A stretch of 64,000 nt of DNA, taken from Microcoleus vaginatus HSN003 (GTDB lineage: Bacteria > Cyanobacteriota > Cyanobacteriia > Cyanobacteriales > Microcoleaceae). The first letter of the stretch is position 1, and each line of letters starts with the position of its first letter. This document shows, piece by piece, positions 38,173 to 46,827 of this stretch. The DNA lies in contig NZ_CP031705.1 in assembly GCF_022701255.1 (NCBI RefSeq), positions 1,302,001 through 1,366,000 of the forward strand. The letters are read 5' to 3'. Position numbers and translations under genes: made by a program. The notes beneath the pieces were generated by a model, which was not told where the DNA came from, did no database searches, and saw only the letters and a list, made by a program, of their open reading frames with translations.

Positions 38173-38739
38173 TAGCAGCACATATACAGGGGTAGGCACA
38201 GCAGGACTACCCCACCCATCAAGTAACAAGATTTTCCGCAGACGGAAATATTTGGTTAAGGCTTTTGTGCGTATTTTTACTTAAAACCCCACTCTATTGA
38301 GTAACAAAAAATACATTTTAATTAAATAGTAAAATGCTCTAATCCATATCGAGTGTATTGTTAAGTTTTTTAAACGTAGACCCTACTTTACATAAACTTT
38401 AAAATTACGTGAAAACTCGTAGGTAATTGCAAAGAAATAGTAAAGATATGTTCGGAGTATTGCCAAAACAGAGCACTTTAAGTATATAGTTGTAGTGACA
38501 AATTTTCGACAGAGAACATTCCGACTTTGCCGATATTTGCCGAGCGCAGAAATAAGCAAGTTAAAAAAGCGCTTAATAAAGCTACAAGCAGAGCCGATGG
38601 CGTGTCTTTCTGATTAAGTAGCTTTCTGTCTAAAAAATCCTAAAACCCAGCAGACTTTTAAAGATTCTGTCCATCGAAAATTGGTTTAACAACTCGCTTA
38701 TCAGCAACCGTATTTCTAGAAATTAAAGGAGCGCCAAAA
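38173..38739. other. Long AT-rich leader of the dehydratase-like gene
   Basis: No gene is seen in 567 bases. The best feature is a promoter-like pair at 38460-38488. If used, the 5' untranslated part would be about 245 bases, long enough for a regulatory element, but I recognise no known riboswitch. Confidence 0.45.
38460..38488 (+). promoter_or_regulatory. Candidate sigma-70-type promoter
   Basis: TTGCCA (38460-38465) and TATATA (38483-38488) are separated by 17 bases, upstream of the GTG start at 38740. Confidence 0.45.
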
Positions 38740-40371
38740 GTGAAGAGTGCATTTAACCCCTCAGAAGTGTTTGAAGGTGCCAGCAAAGCAGAAATAATCG
38801 ATCGCATCCAGCAGCTAGTTCCGCCCGGTTCCCCGGAACCGCAAGATTCTGAAATCCTCGGGGCCTTACAAACTCTCACCGCACAGCTAATCGCAGCTTA
38901 TCAAGCCGACGGACAATTAGAAAGCGACCCTTTTAGCGACGTGCGCGATCGCACCATTCACCTATACGCCGCCCAAGTCAGCAGCCAAATCCAAGGAAAA
39001 ACCATCCTCATCACCGGCGGAGAAGGATGTGTCGGTCGTTTCTTAATCGCCAAACTCCTCGAATTAGGCGCAACTAAAATCATTTCCGCAGACAATGCCC
39101 GATGTCAAAACCCCGAAGAAAATCTCCCGCTTTTTAACAGAGAAGGTGCAGTCACTTTCTATGCCGCCGACATTCGCAACCTCGACGCGCTCAAACACAT
39201 ATTTGAGGTAGAAAAACCCGAAATTGTTTTTCACCTAGCAGCCCAGCGCCAACCCGGACTAGCTGAAATCAAAATCCGAGAAACAGTTACAACCAGCCTG
39301 TTAGGATGTAAACACGTCATCCAACTGTGCGAAGAATACGGCGTAGAACACTGCATCTTCTCTTCCACAGGCAAAACATCTCGATACTTTACAACCGAAG
39401 TTTACGCCGCCTCGAAGAAGTTTGCCGAATGGCAATTTGCCAAAGCAGCTCAAGAAGGAGATGTGACTTACGGGATGGTTCGCTTTACTCATATGTTGGA
39501 AAATAGCTTGTTCTGCGAGCAAATGTCCAAAAAAGTAGAGCAAGGTAAAACTGTCAATGTTCACGCTCCCCACCGCTACGTAACTGCTCAAAATCTTTTT
39601 GAAGCCGTACATTTATTGCTGAATTCACTGGTTGTGTCCGTTCCCGGAAAACTTAAATTTGTCGCCGTGAGTAATCTCGGGTGGCCGACAGAAACCTTGG
39701 AAGTAGCTCTTTATAAAATTCTTGAATCAGGCAAAAATCTGCCGATTTATTTTCAAGGACTTTTGCCGGGATACGAAGAACCGTTTTTCCTGGGACAGTT
39801 TGACTGGAAAAAACCTACAGACATTCACCTCCTAATTAATGTTCTGGAAGATCCTTTTAGAAGTGTTAACGATGCGGGCGACATGGTGACTGTAGAGTTA
39901 GCTCCTTTTTCTTTGCGTGTGTTAGATAAACAAGTGTCGAAACTGGAAAGCTTAATCATCGATCCAGATTTCCCCGAAGTGCAAATCAAGCACGCTCTTG
40001 TCGCAGCGGAAAAAGAAGTGATTGCTTCCTCTTTTGCGTGGAGTTCCCCCGCAGATTTGTTGAAGATTTTGCAGTGGGGAATCAATCCCAAAAAATTGCA
40101 GGGTTACGGAACGGAAATCGCGGACTATAGCGAGATTATCGAACTCCTCCTGCAAGGAATTTGCGGGCGGCTTAACCAAGAAGTCTTGCACAGTGCTGGA
40201 GTTACGGCAGATGAGTTTGATGACTTAGTTGAGAGTCTTTCTACCCTGGATGTGATTCAAGCAGAAGTGGGGTATTTGCGCTCACTGTCGAGATATCTCA
40301 GAGAATTCGCACCCCCCGCACAGTTCACCACCAAAAAATCTGAACCTGTGGCTATCCCCGATGCAGCGTAG
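38740..40371 (+). CDS. Polysaccharide-biosynthesis SDR protein (CapD/FlaA1-like)
   Basis: The 543-residue protein has a Rossmann fold of the extended SDR type: ITGGEGCVGRFLIAK (about 90-105, NAD(P) binding), ADIRNLDAL, FHLAAQRQP and the catalytic YAASKK with Tyr222. This is the Polysacc_synt_2 family, which includes UDP-GlcNAc 4,6-dehydratases. A helical N-terminal extension of about 85 residues and a 150-residue C-terminal helical part are added to the normal about 330-residue core. It may make a modified nucleotide sugar for surface polysaccharide. GTG 38740 is supported by AAAGGAGCG. A GT2 gene lies downstream. Confidence 0.85.
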   Translation: MKSAFNPSEVFEGASKAEIIDRIQQLVPPGSPEPQDSEILGALQTLTAQLIAAYQADGQLESDPFSDVRDRTIHLYAAQVSSQIQGKTILITGGEGCVGRFLIAKLLELGATKIISADNARCQNPEENLPLFNREGAVTFYAADIRNLDALKHIFEVEKPEIVFHLAAQRQPGLAEIKIRETVTTSLLGCKHVIQLCEEYGVEHCIFSSTGKTSRYFTTEVYAASKKFAEWQFAKAAQEGDVTYGMVRFTHMLENSLFCEQMSKKVEQGKTVNVHAPHRYVTAQNLFEAVHLLLNSLVVSVPGKLKFVAVSNLGWPTETLEVALYKILESGKNLPIYFQGLLPGYEEPFFLGQFDWKKPTDIHLLINVLEDPFRSVNDAGDMVTVELAPFSLRVLDKQVSKLESLIIDPDFPEVQIKHALVAAEKEVIASSFAWSSPADLLKILQWGINPKKLQGYGTEIADYSEIIELLLQGICGRLNQEVLHSAGVTADEFDDLVESLSTLDVIQAEVGYLRSLSRYLREFAPPAQFTTKKSEPVAIPDAA

Positions 40372-40436
40372 CTTGAACATAGTTTTGAGTTTGGAGATTG
40401 CTTCCTGAGTGCCCACTCACGGGGGAGGAATGAGTT

Positions 40437-40557
40437 ATATCAATTCCGGTTGCACGAGCGAAATGATTGTTGACGGTTAACTCGCCGTCGCAAAACTGAA
40501 TGGTTGAGTGTTAACTGTTGACTCGATTTTATTATTCCGATGCAACCGGATTTGATG
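40437..40557. mobile_element. MITE copy, same family as at 3445-4716
   Basis: Ends are ATATCAATTCCGGTTGCA (40437-40454) and the inverted TGCAACCGGATTTGAT (40541-40556), with one mismatch over 16 bases. The right half (TTGACTCGATTTTATTATTC) resembles the right half of the first copy. It does not code. Confidence 0.65.
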
Positions 40558-40601
40558 TTAAATATCGACCAAGTGTTTAGTTGATTAAAAATATGACACC
40601 C

Positions 40602-40634
40602 AGAAACCTGGTTTCTTTTAGAAACCAGGTTTCT
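40602..40634. repeat. Perfect 14-bp hairpin
   Basis: AGAAACCTGGTTTC, loop TTTTA, GAAACCAGGTTTCT. A common dispersed hairpin in such genomes; may act as a terminator for the upstream gene, though only a short T stretch is present. Confidence 0.7.
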
Positions 40635-40933
40635 CCAGTCTGGGCTTGTTTGAGGTTTAATCAAATTGAGTGACTTAACATTGTCAGAAGAGAGATGATA
40701 TGATATTAGTTGCGATCGCACAACCGCAATCAAATTAATTTGTAGTGATGAGGCTAGTCCTAGTAGTTTTAGGAGGACTTAAGTCGTCACAACAAAGGTG
40801 AAAATGGTGATTTTTTGCGGGCATGATATAATGATACTTTAGATAGCGTGGCGCAGTGAGTTAACAAAGGTGCAATAAGATTAAATAAACTCAATGAACG
40901 CAACAAAAAAAATAAAATTAAGGTACTAGAATT

Positions 40934-42139
40934 GTGGAAATTAATCAGCTACTGTTCCTATTGATTGATGTTGTGCTAGGGGCGATCGCCCTGATCCTTC
41001 TCATTCCCGTTGCAGTTCTATTTCTAGAATGCAGTGCAGCTTTCTTCTCCGGCTTCGGCGCCACACCGGAAACTACAGCGCCCCGCCCCAAAGTAGCAGT
41101 TTTAATTCCCGCTTACAACGAAGCAGCAGGAATTGCCGCCACCATCTCCACCATATTGCCGCAGCTAACACCTCAAGACCGCCTGTTAGTGATTGCTGAC
41201 AACTGCACGGACGCTACGGCAGAAATCGCCCGTAACTGCGGTGCAAGTGCGATCGAGCGACAAGACACACAACGTAAGGGCAAAGGATACGCACTGGATT
41301 TCGGCTTGCAGTCGATCGAATCCGACCCCCCCGAAGTAGTCATCATGGTTGACGCAGACTGCATCTGTCAGCCAGACTCTATAGAAAAATTAGCCCGGGT
41401 TGCAGTTGCTGAACAAAGACCGGTGCAAGCAACTTATCTCATGGAACAGCCACCCAATCCTACTCCGAAAGATTCTATTTCTGCTTTAGCATTTCTAGTT
41501 AAAAACTTAGTCCGTCCCAGCGGCTTAAAAAAGTTAGGATTCCCATCCTTACTAACAGGTACTGGCATGGCTTTTCCCTGGTCGATAATTCGATCGGTTT
41601 CCCTAGCTAGCAGCAATATTGTTGAAGATATGCAGATGAGTTTGGATTTGGCGATCGCCGGACACCCAACAGTATTCTGCCCCCAAGCAAACGTCACCGG
41701 GTGTTTGCCACAGCAGCAGCAAGCAGCTAAAAGTCAAAGAACCAGATGGGAACACGGTCACATACAGACATTGTTAACTCAAACTCCCCGGCTGACAGCA
41801 GCTTCAGTCGAACAAAAACGTTTTGACTTATTGGCGATCGCCCTCGACTTATCCGTCCCACCCCTATCGCTGTTAGTAGCTATCTGGGTAGCTGCTTTTG
41901 CCGCTTCCTTACTAGCAGCAACCTTGGGAACATCCCCAATTCCAGCGGTCTTGTTAGCAGTACAAGGATTGCTGATTTTAGTTTCCATTGTCGGCGCTTG
42001 GGCAAAATTCGGGAGGGCCGATATTTCCGGTTCCACTTTGTTATCTGTACCTTTTTACATCCTGTGGAAAATCCCTTTGTATCTGGGTTTTCTCCTGAAG
42101 CGGCAAACTAAATGGGTGCGGACAGAACGCGATGTTTAG
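40934..42139 (+). CDS. Membrane glycosyltransferase, family 2
   Basis: The 401-residue protein has a GT-A domain between an N-terminal and two C-terminal membrane segments. Catalytic signs: VAVLIPAYNEAAGI, VIADNCTDATAE, the metal-binding VMVDADC (about 137-143) and QRTRWEHGHIQ (processive-type QxxRW-like). It would transfer sugars from a nucleotide donor at the membrane, probably for an exopolysaccharide. GTG 40934 (MEINQLLFLL) is preceded by AAGGTACTAG. Its last 25 bases are duplicated about 99 bases downstream (42214-42256). Confidence 0.88.
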   Translation: MEINQLLFLLIDVVLGAIALILLIPVAVLFLECSAAFFSGFGATPETTAPRPKVAVLIPAYNEAAGIAATISTILPQLTPQDRLLVIADNCTDATAEIARNCGASAIERQDTQRKGKGYALDFGLQSIESDPPEVVIMVDADCICQPDSIEKLARVAVAEQRPVQATYLMEQPPNPTPKDSISALAFLVKNLVRPSGLKKLGFPSLLTGTGMAFPWSIIRSVSLASSNIVEDMQMSLDLAIAGHPTVFCPQANVTGCLPQQQQAAKSQRTRWEHGHIQTLLTQTPRLTAASVEQKRFDLLAIALDLSVPPLSLLVAIWVAAFAASLLAATLGTSPIPAVLLAVQGLLILVSIVGAWAKFGRADISGSTLLSVPFYILWKIPLYLGFLLKRQTKWVRTERDV

Positions 42140-42256
42140 TATTCGGTAGGGTGCGTCATTGAGATACTTGACGCCACTCTAAAATCTCGTTTCCCGAGCA
42201 TATTGAATAAACTGGTGCGGACAAAACGCCATGTTTAATATTCGGTATGGTGCGTC
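42115..42256 (+). repeat. Duplicated 3' end of the GT2 gene
   Basis: Copy one, 42115-42157, spans the last codons and the stop; copy two, 42214-42256, has a few changes (GGTGCGGACA(G/A)AACGC(G/C)ATG, then TATTCGGTA(G/T)GGTGCGTC). Period 99 bases. Confidence 0.75.
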
Positions 42257-42291
42257 CGCCAAATACTTCACCTAAGTCAAAAAGTAAAAAC

Positions 42292-42331
42292 AAAAAGTCT
42301 GAAGCTGGAAAATTCCAACTTCAGACTTTTA
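42292..42331. terminator. Bidirectional terminator between GT2 and tRNA-Asn
   Basis: AAAAGTCTGAAG, loop of about 16 bases (with a TTGGAA/TTCCAA-like inner stem), CTTCAGACTTTT. A-rich on one side and T-rich on the other, it can serve both converging genes. Confidence 0.8.
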
Positions 42332-42335
42332 CTAA

Positions 42336-42709
42336 CTCCCCGGGTAGGATTTGAACCTACGACCAATCGGTTACACTTATCCCAACGTTTCCGAAGGGCG
42401 CGGACTATTTCATCATCCCTACAAATCATGTTTGTGATCTGTCGTCGGATGTCGGGCGCTATGAGATTTATTGGTTAGGCTCCTCATCTCTAGTCTCTGC
42501 ACCTTCCTGGGTACTTGCGATCGTAACCGCTGCCTTTCGCCAGACTTGGCTCAAGATTGCCGCCACCCAAAGTGCTGCGGTTTCCTTGAATTCACCCGAT
42601 TTTTCAGTATCCGTTACCGGATAGAGCTGCTATGTCACTAGGGCTTTTGGTTGATGCCAAAGGCTTGCATTCATTACAGCCGACCGCTCTGCCACTGAGC
42701 TACCGAGGA
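42336..42709 (-). tRNA. trnN-GUU: tRNA-Asn (GUU), interrupted by a group I intron
   Basis: On the minus strand the 5' exon (42709-42676, 34 nt) reads TCCTCGGTAGCTCAGTGGCA then GAGCGGTCGGCTGT. The 3' exon (42373-42336, 38 nt) reads TAACCGATTGGTCGTAGG then TTCAAATCCTACCCGGGGAG. Joined, they give a 72-nt tRNA with acceptor TCCTCGG/CCGGGGA, D stem GCTC/GAGC, anticodon stem GTCGG/CCGAT, loop CTGTTAA (anticodon GUU, Asn), and T stem CGTAGG-type pairing with TTCAAAT loop. CCA is not encoded. The intron falls between anticodon positions 35 and 36. Confidence 0.93.
42374..42675 (-). ncRNA. Group I intron (IC3-like) in the tRNA-Asn anticodon
   Basis: This 302-nt insertion begins after U of the 5' exon and ends in G, the group I rule. 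P1 can form between exon GGCTGT and intron GCAAGCC (42662-42668) with a U-G pair at the splice site and one bulged A. Core segments match the cyanobacterial tRNA-Leu intron as I remember it: GGCAATCTTGAGCCAAG (42543-42561 region), GGAAGGTGCAGAGACTAG (42490-42508 region) and AATAGTCC (42402-42409). There is no open frame for a homing endonuclease. Confidence 0.92.
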
Positions 42710-42816
42710 TTGGGGGTTTTTGTGACCCACAATTACTAACAATAGCTGAACTTACTCGATTTGGCAAGGCCTTTGATAAACTTTTTTTTTGTCAGACAGC
42801 GAGCGGGTTTGAGCAG

Positions 42817-43371
42817 CTAATGCAGCCCCATTCTCAACTTGGCGAGGCGCTGCTGGGATTCGGGATCGAGGGAATTGGCGAGAAAGCGACTGGAGTTGTG
42901 TTTGCGGGATTTGTGCTGGCGTTCGCTGCGGCGGGCGGTGGATTCTACATCAGCCGCTAATTGTTCGGCGGACATCCATTCAGCACCGTAGCCCACTACA
43001 GTCAATTGCTGCGCTCGGTCTGAGGTGGCGACAATCATGCGGCCTTTGCCTTTGACCGATCGCAACTCGTAGCGCAAACTAGCACAAGATTTTTCAATAT
43101 AGGTATCTGCTGTCTGACCGAAGTCAGTGTAGTGCACTGATAAATTTTTAGTAATAATTTCTTTAACGCCGGGAGTATCTCGATAGTGCGCGTCAAACAC
43201 CAGCCTGGCCTCAAAATCTTGAACGGCGCTGTAGTTAACTAAAACCTCTATTAACTCGCGGCGAGCTGTTTCGAGTTCATCGCGATCGCGCTTCTCTCGG
43301 AGTCGAGGCCAAAGTCCAATTATGTTATAGCCGTCTACAAGTAAAACTGCTTGTGATACATAGGGTGACAT
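42817..43371 (-). CDS. NYN-domain ribonuclease (YacP/Rae1-like)
   Basis: The 184-residue protein opens with LLVDGYNIIGLWPRLREKRD, the first acidic motif of the PIN-like NYN fold, followed by ARLVFDAHYRD (second Asp), TADTYIEKSCASL (third) and MIVATSDRAQQLTV (fourth). YacP/Rae1 proteins are ribosome-associated or mRNA-cleaving endonucleases in firmicutes and plastid/cyanobacterial relatives. The C-terminal about 30 residues are basic and Ser-rich, suggesting RNA binding. ATG 43371. Its 5' end is 180 bases downstream of murI on the same strand. Confidence 0.88.
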   Translation of the reverse strand: MSPYVSQAVLLVDGYNIIGLWPRLREKRDRDELETARRELIEVLVNYSAVQDFEARLVFDAHYRDTPGVKEIITKNLSVHYTDFGQTADTYIEKSCASLRYELRSVKGKGRMIVATSDRAQQLTVVGYGAEWMSAEQLAADVESTARRSERQHKSRKHNSSRFLANSLDPESQQRLAKLRMGLH

Positions 43372-43551
43372 GGTTCAAGGCTGAAGAGCTCCAGCACGTA
43401 TAGGACATTATTTGCATTGTTCATCAAAGCTTTTGTTCAATAATATTACCTATTGATGTGTAATTGCTAGGTTACATCGCAATAATTCAACCCCCCAGAG
43501 CCAGCTTTACCTGAGTGTTGGGGGGTTAGATTAACCGATAAATTTTCCAGC

Positions 43552-44391
43552 TTATTCTGCCGATTCCAGCGATACGGGCGATCGTACAACTGTCGGCAGG
43601 GATATTTTCTCAACAGCAGGAGTACAACCGAGCCACTGCACCGACAACTCCGCAAACTGCTGCGGGGGGCCACTCACGCAAAAACGAGTCGGTAGCGCAC
43701 TACCAGCATTCCGCAGCCCCAAAAGCTCCAATTCTCGGGCAGCAGCAGCAACCACCCGTACCGCAGGATCGATCAATGTCACCCCAGCAGGCAAAAGCGA
43801 GCGAAGCACAGGAGCCAACAGCGGATAATGAGTGCAGCCGTAAATCAGCGTATCGATGCGCTGCTGAATCAAAGGAGCCAAATATTCCCGAGCTACCTCA
43901 CAAGTATAAGGGTCGTGAATCCGGTTTTGCTCCACCAGCGGCACAAAAGCCGGACAGCTAACCTGCCACACCAAGCAAGAATCGTCCATCTCCAAAATCG
44001 CATTTCGATAAGCATTGCTAGCAGCCGTAGCAGGAGTTGCTATGACCCCGATCCGCTTGCCTTGCTGCACCGCAGCCTGCGCCCCCGGCAGAATTACTCC
44101 CAGCACCGGGATATCAAATTCAGCCTGCACCATCTCCATCGCCAAAGCAGAACTGGTGTTGCAGGCCATAATCACCATTTTCACATCCTGTTCCACCAAC
44201 CAGGCCATAATTTCGCGGACAAACTCCACAATTTCCGACGGCGTGCGAGTGCCGTAAGGCAGCCTCGCCGTATCTCCAAAATAAAGTATCGATTCGTTGG
44301 GCAATTGTCGGTACAACTGGGTCAAAACAGTCAAACCGCCCACGCCGCTGTCAAAAATACCGATTCTTTGTTGTCCAGAGTCTGTTGTCAT
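43552..44391 (-). CDS. murI: Glutamate racemase
   Basis: MurI makes D-glutamate for peptidoglycan. The 279-residue protein has both catalytic cysteine motifs, MACNTSSALA and YGCTHYPLLAP, and the N-terminal GIFDSGVGGLTVLTQL. The length is normal. ATG 44391. It lies 180 bases after the N-acetylmuramoyl-alanine amidase gene on the same strand; an ami-murI pair is common in cyanobacteria, so both serve wall metabolism. The spacer between them is almost entirely heptad repeat. Confidence 0.96.
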   Translation of the reverse strand: MTTDSGQQRIGIFDSGVGGLTVLTQLYRQLPNESILYFGDTARLPYGTRTPSEIVEFVREIMAWLVEQDVKMVIMACNTSSALAMEMVQAEFDIPVLGVILPGAQAAVQQGKRIGVIATPATAASNAYRNAILEMDDSCLVWQVSCPAFVPLVEQNRIHDPYTCEVAREYLAPLIQQRIDTLIYGCTHYPLLAPVLRSLLPAGVTLIDPAVRVVAAAARELELLGLRNAGSALPTRFCVSGPPQQFAELSVQWLGCTPAVEKISLPTVVRSPVSLESAE

Positions 44392-44395
44392 TTGT

Positions 44396-44562
44396 TAATA
44401 GTTAGTTATCTGTTGGCAGTTGGTAGTTGTCAGGTGTCTGTTGTCTGTTGTCAGGTGGCAGTTGCCTGTTGTCTGTTCTCATTTGTTAATCGTTTGCTGT
44501 GGCTAATAACAAATAACCAATAACATTAATCAACGCTCAACAGTCAACAGTCAACAGTCAAT
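44396..44562. repeat. Heptanucleotide repeats between amidase and murI
   Basis: TGTTGTCAGGTGTC/TGTTGTCTGTTGTC units (44425-44480) and four AACAGTC heptads (44530-44557). This is the CAACAGT-type repeat again on the reverse strand. Confidence 0.75.
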
Positions 44563-44568
44563 TGCCCA

Positions 44569-46362
44569 TTATCTTTGTTGAAGATAAAACACAATGCCGC
44601 GAGCGATCGAAGCCGCCATTTGACTGCGGTAAGCTGGATCTGAAAGCCTAGCAGCATCCTCAGCACCCGTGACAAAACCCACCTCCAGCAAAACAGAAGG
44701 CATAGAAGTTTTTCTTAAAACATAAAATCTCGCCTGCCGCACCCGGCGGTCATTCGCCCCCGTGCCCTCCAAAATACTGGCGTGAATCACCCTCGCCAAA
44801 TCTTGGCCGTTATTGAAATAATAAGTCTCAATCCCACTGATATCCGGCCGGCTCATATTAATCGCATTAGCGTGAATGCTCACAAACAAAGTAGCATTCA
44901 CCCGTTCCGCCAAAGAAACTCTGGGTTCCAGGTCGATTTCGCTGTCGTCAGTCCGAGTCATCACCACCTGCACGCCCTGCTGTTCCAGCAGCCTCGCCAC
45001 CTGAAACGAGATATCCAAAACAATCTCCTTCTCCTGAATGCCCTGAATCCCGACTGCCCCGGGATCGCGGCCACCGTGACCAGGATCGATCGCTACTACG
45101 GCGCGGCGGTTAGAAACTTGGGGTACATCGTCGTTTCCGAAAGTCCTTCTCGGCAAAGGCGACAAATTGGGAGGGCGAGTCAAAGGTTGCTGCGCGCTAG
45201 CATTAGAGCGCAACTGCAAAGACAGCAACTGCGGACTCGGCCTCGTCACCCTGCCTACCTCTACCCCCGATCGCGGTTGCACCCAAATCACCACAGTCTC
45301 CGCATCTTCTTGGCTGGCTGTAAACGATACAGGACTGTTGGCATCGAGCTGAGGAATTTCCCCCGTCAGGACACCAGAGGCGATCCTGATCCAGTAAGCT
45401 CTCGACCCCTGATCCCAGCCGCTGGTATAGGAGACTTGGCGGTCAGTTCTCACCACGAGTTGCGTGCCATTACTGGCTAAATCAATTGACTGAACTCTGG
45501 CTAAATTTCCTTGAGCTTGTCTAGCCGGAGGATCTACAGTCAGGCGGCGGGAAACCGAGGGCTGTCGTACTACACTTCCAGGCGATAGCGCAACCCCGCC
45601 CAAATTGCTCACAGATGCCCGCCACTGAGTATTAGAATTCTTCATCCGCAAAGTCACGCGGGTAACGGGCGGGTCTGTTGGCAGTTGCCGGACTTCAATC
45701 TTATCAACCCCGTGCTGACCGTTCGTTTGAGGCTGTTGGCTGTTTAGACCCGGAGCTAAACTAGCTCCTTCAATATCGAGGGTGGCGATGTCCCCAGCCC
45801 GACTTTGTTGAAAATTAATTTGGGGGCGACCGCCCGCAGTGCGAACTAAAAAACCGTCCGCCGTCGCCTGAACGTTCTGAACTACAGTCGCCTGGGCTGA
45901 CTCGGCTTGGGGTGCTGAAGATTCAACCGATAACCTTTCTCCCCCTGGCTCTGAAATCGGATTTTGCGTTTCTCCCGGTACCGGCGTTGGCAAATCCACT
46001 GTCCACTCGCTCGGAGAAATCCCCCGGAATTTTACTTGCTGAGGGTCTATAGTAAACCCCTCTCTGATCTCGACAACAATTCTGGTCGTATTGTTGTCAA
46101 ACTGCCCTACCCGCACCGATTCGATCGCCCCTGAGAGCGGTTTGCTGACCGAGGGACGACCCAGACTCGTCCCCGGCAAGTCGATTACCAACCGCATCGG
46201 GTTGAAAATCAGTTGAGCCTTGGGTTGTACTCCCCCGTCTGTTGTAATGTAAAGCCGGTTCTCTGAAGCATCAAACCGCCAAGATTGCAGTCTAGCTGCT
46301 TCGGCGGCTCCGGCGAGCAAAAATACACTTAAGAAACTCGGTAGTAGCCAGTGGAATTTCAC
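44569..46362 (-). CDS. amiC: N-acetylmuramoyl-L-alanine amidase with AMIN domains
   Basis: The 597-residue periplasmic hydrolase cleaves the amide bond between MurNAc and the stem peptide; in filamentous cyanobacteria such amidases also drill septal junction pores. Parts: signal peptide (MKFHWLLPSFLSVFLLAGAA, cleavage near AEA-A), AMIN domain (about 27-110) and a second AMIN-like domain (about 165-255), a linker, a third beta-rich stretch (about 290-345), and Amidase_3 (about 420-595) with zinc ligands His in AIDPGHGGRDPGAVG, Glu in IQEKEIVLDI and His in VSIHANAI. Start ATG 46362. murI lies downstream. Confidence 0.92.
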   Translation of the reverse strand: MKFHWLLPSFLSVFLLAGAAEAARLQSWRFDASENRLYITTDGGVQPKAQLIFNPMRLVIDLPGTSLGRPSVSKPLSGAIESVRVGQFDNNTTRIVVEIREGFTIDPQQVKFRGISPSEWTVDLPTPVPGETQNPISEPGGERLSVESSAPQAESAQATVVQNVQATADGFLVRTAGGRPQINFQQSRAGDIATLDIEGASLAPGLNSQQPQTNGQHGVDKIEVRQLPTDPPVTRVTLRMKNSNTQWRASVSNLGGVALSPGSVVRQPSVSRRLTVDPPARQAQGNLARVQSIDLASNGTQLVVRTDRQVSYTSGWDQGSRAYWIRIASGVLTGEIPQLDANSPVSFTASQEDAETVVIWVQPRSGVEVGRVTRPSPQLLSLQLRSNASAQQPLTRPPNLSPLPRRTFGNDDVPQVSNRRAVVAIDPGHGGRDPGAVGIQGIQEKEIVLDISFQVARLLEQQGVQVVMTRTDDSEIDLEPRVSLAERVNATLFVSIHANAINMSRPDISGIETYYFNNGQDLARVIHASILEGTGANDRRVRQARFYVLRKTSMPSVLLEVGFVTGAEDAARLSDPAYRSQMAASIARGIVFYLQQR

Positions 46363-46827
46363 GACAGTTTTTTCCTCGTTTGCGTTACTGCCAAAAGCTG
46401 GAAGGGCGCTGCTTGCCCGATCGGCTTTCAGCAGTTAGCCGCCAGCAGACCGGGGGCACGGGGGCCGTCAGTTGTTGGCTAAATTGACTTTTTTATGAGT
46501 TAACAGGCTCCAAAATGCCAGATCCCGGCATTTTTGAACTTTCCCCTATACTTGGGGGCGATCGGTTATAAGCAGACTGAAAGATTGTTGGCACAAGGCA
46601 AGGTATTTATTTTTAGGAGCAAGAAACAAGGTGTTTCTTGAAGTTAGAAGGTACAAGTTAGAAGGTAGAATTTTACCGTTCTACCAGGGAGGGGTTTCAT
46701 AGCTCTTTAATGTTGACGAAGCTCGTTACGGCAAGGGTTATAATCCGCTTTACACTTGCGTTTTGTTCTAACTTTTCCTAAACTACCTCAATAACTTAAC
46801 AACTTAGCTGGGTAACAATCCGGATTT
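46363..46827. other. Spacer upstream of the amidase
   Basis: No gene is seen. It contains a hairpin AAAATGCC-AGATCCC-GGCATTTT (46512-46534) followed by one more T, terminator-like, and a second hairpin CAAGAAAC-AAGGT-GTTTCTTG (46620-46640). A repeat AAGTTAGAAGGTA occurs twice at 46642-46668. Confidence 0.55.

Larger units (their letters stand above)
40372..40933. other. Spacer with MITE and hairpin before the GT2 gene
   Basis: No gene is seen. It contains the MITE copy at 40437-40557, the hairpin at 40602-40634, and after that an A-rich stretch with a TATAATGATAC element (about 40827-40837) that could be a -10 region for the GT2 gene. Confidence 0.5.

Noticed and set aside
38173-38739. Riboswitch in the long leader
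   Set aside because: No known aptamer core was recognised by eye; a covariance-model search would be needed.
43828-45480. Long plus-strand ORFs antisense to murI and the amidase (231 and 232 residues)
   Set aside because: Shadow frames of GC-richer coding regions; they resemble no protein family.
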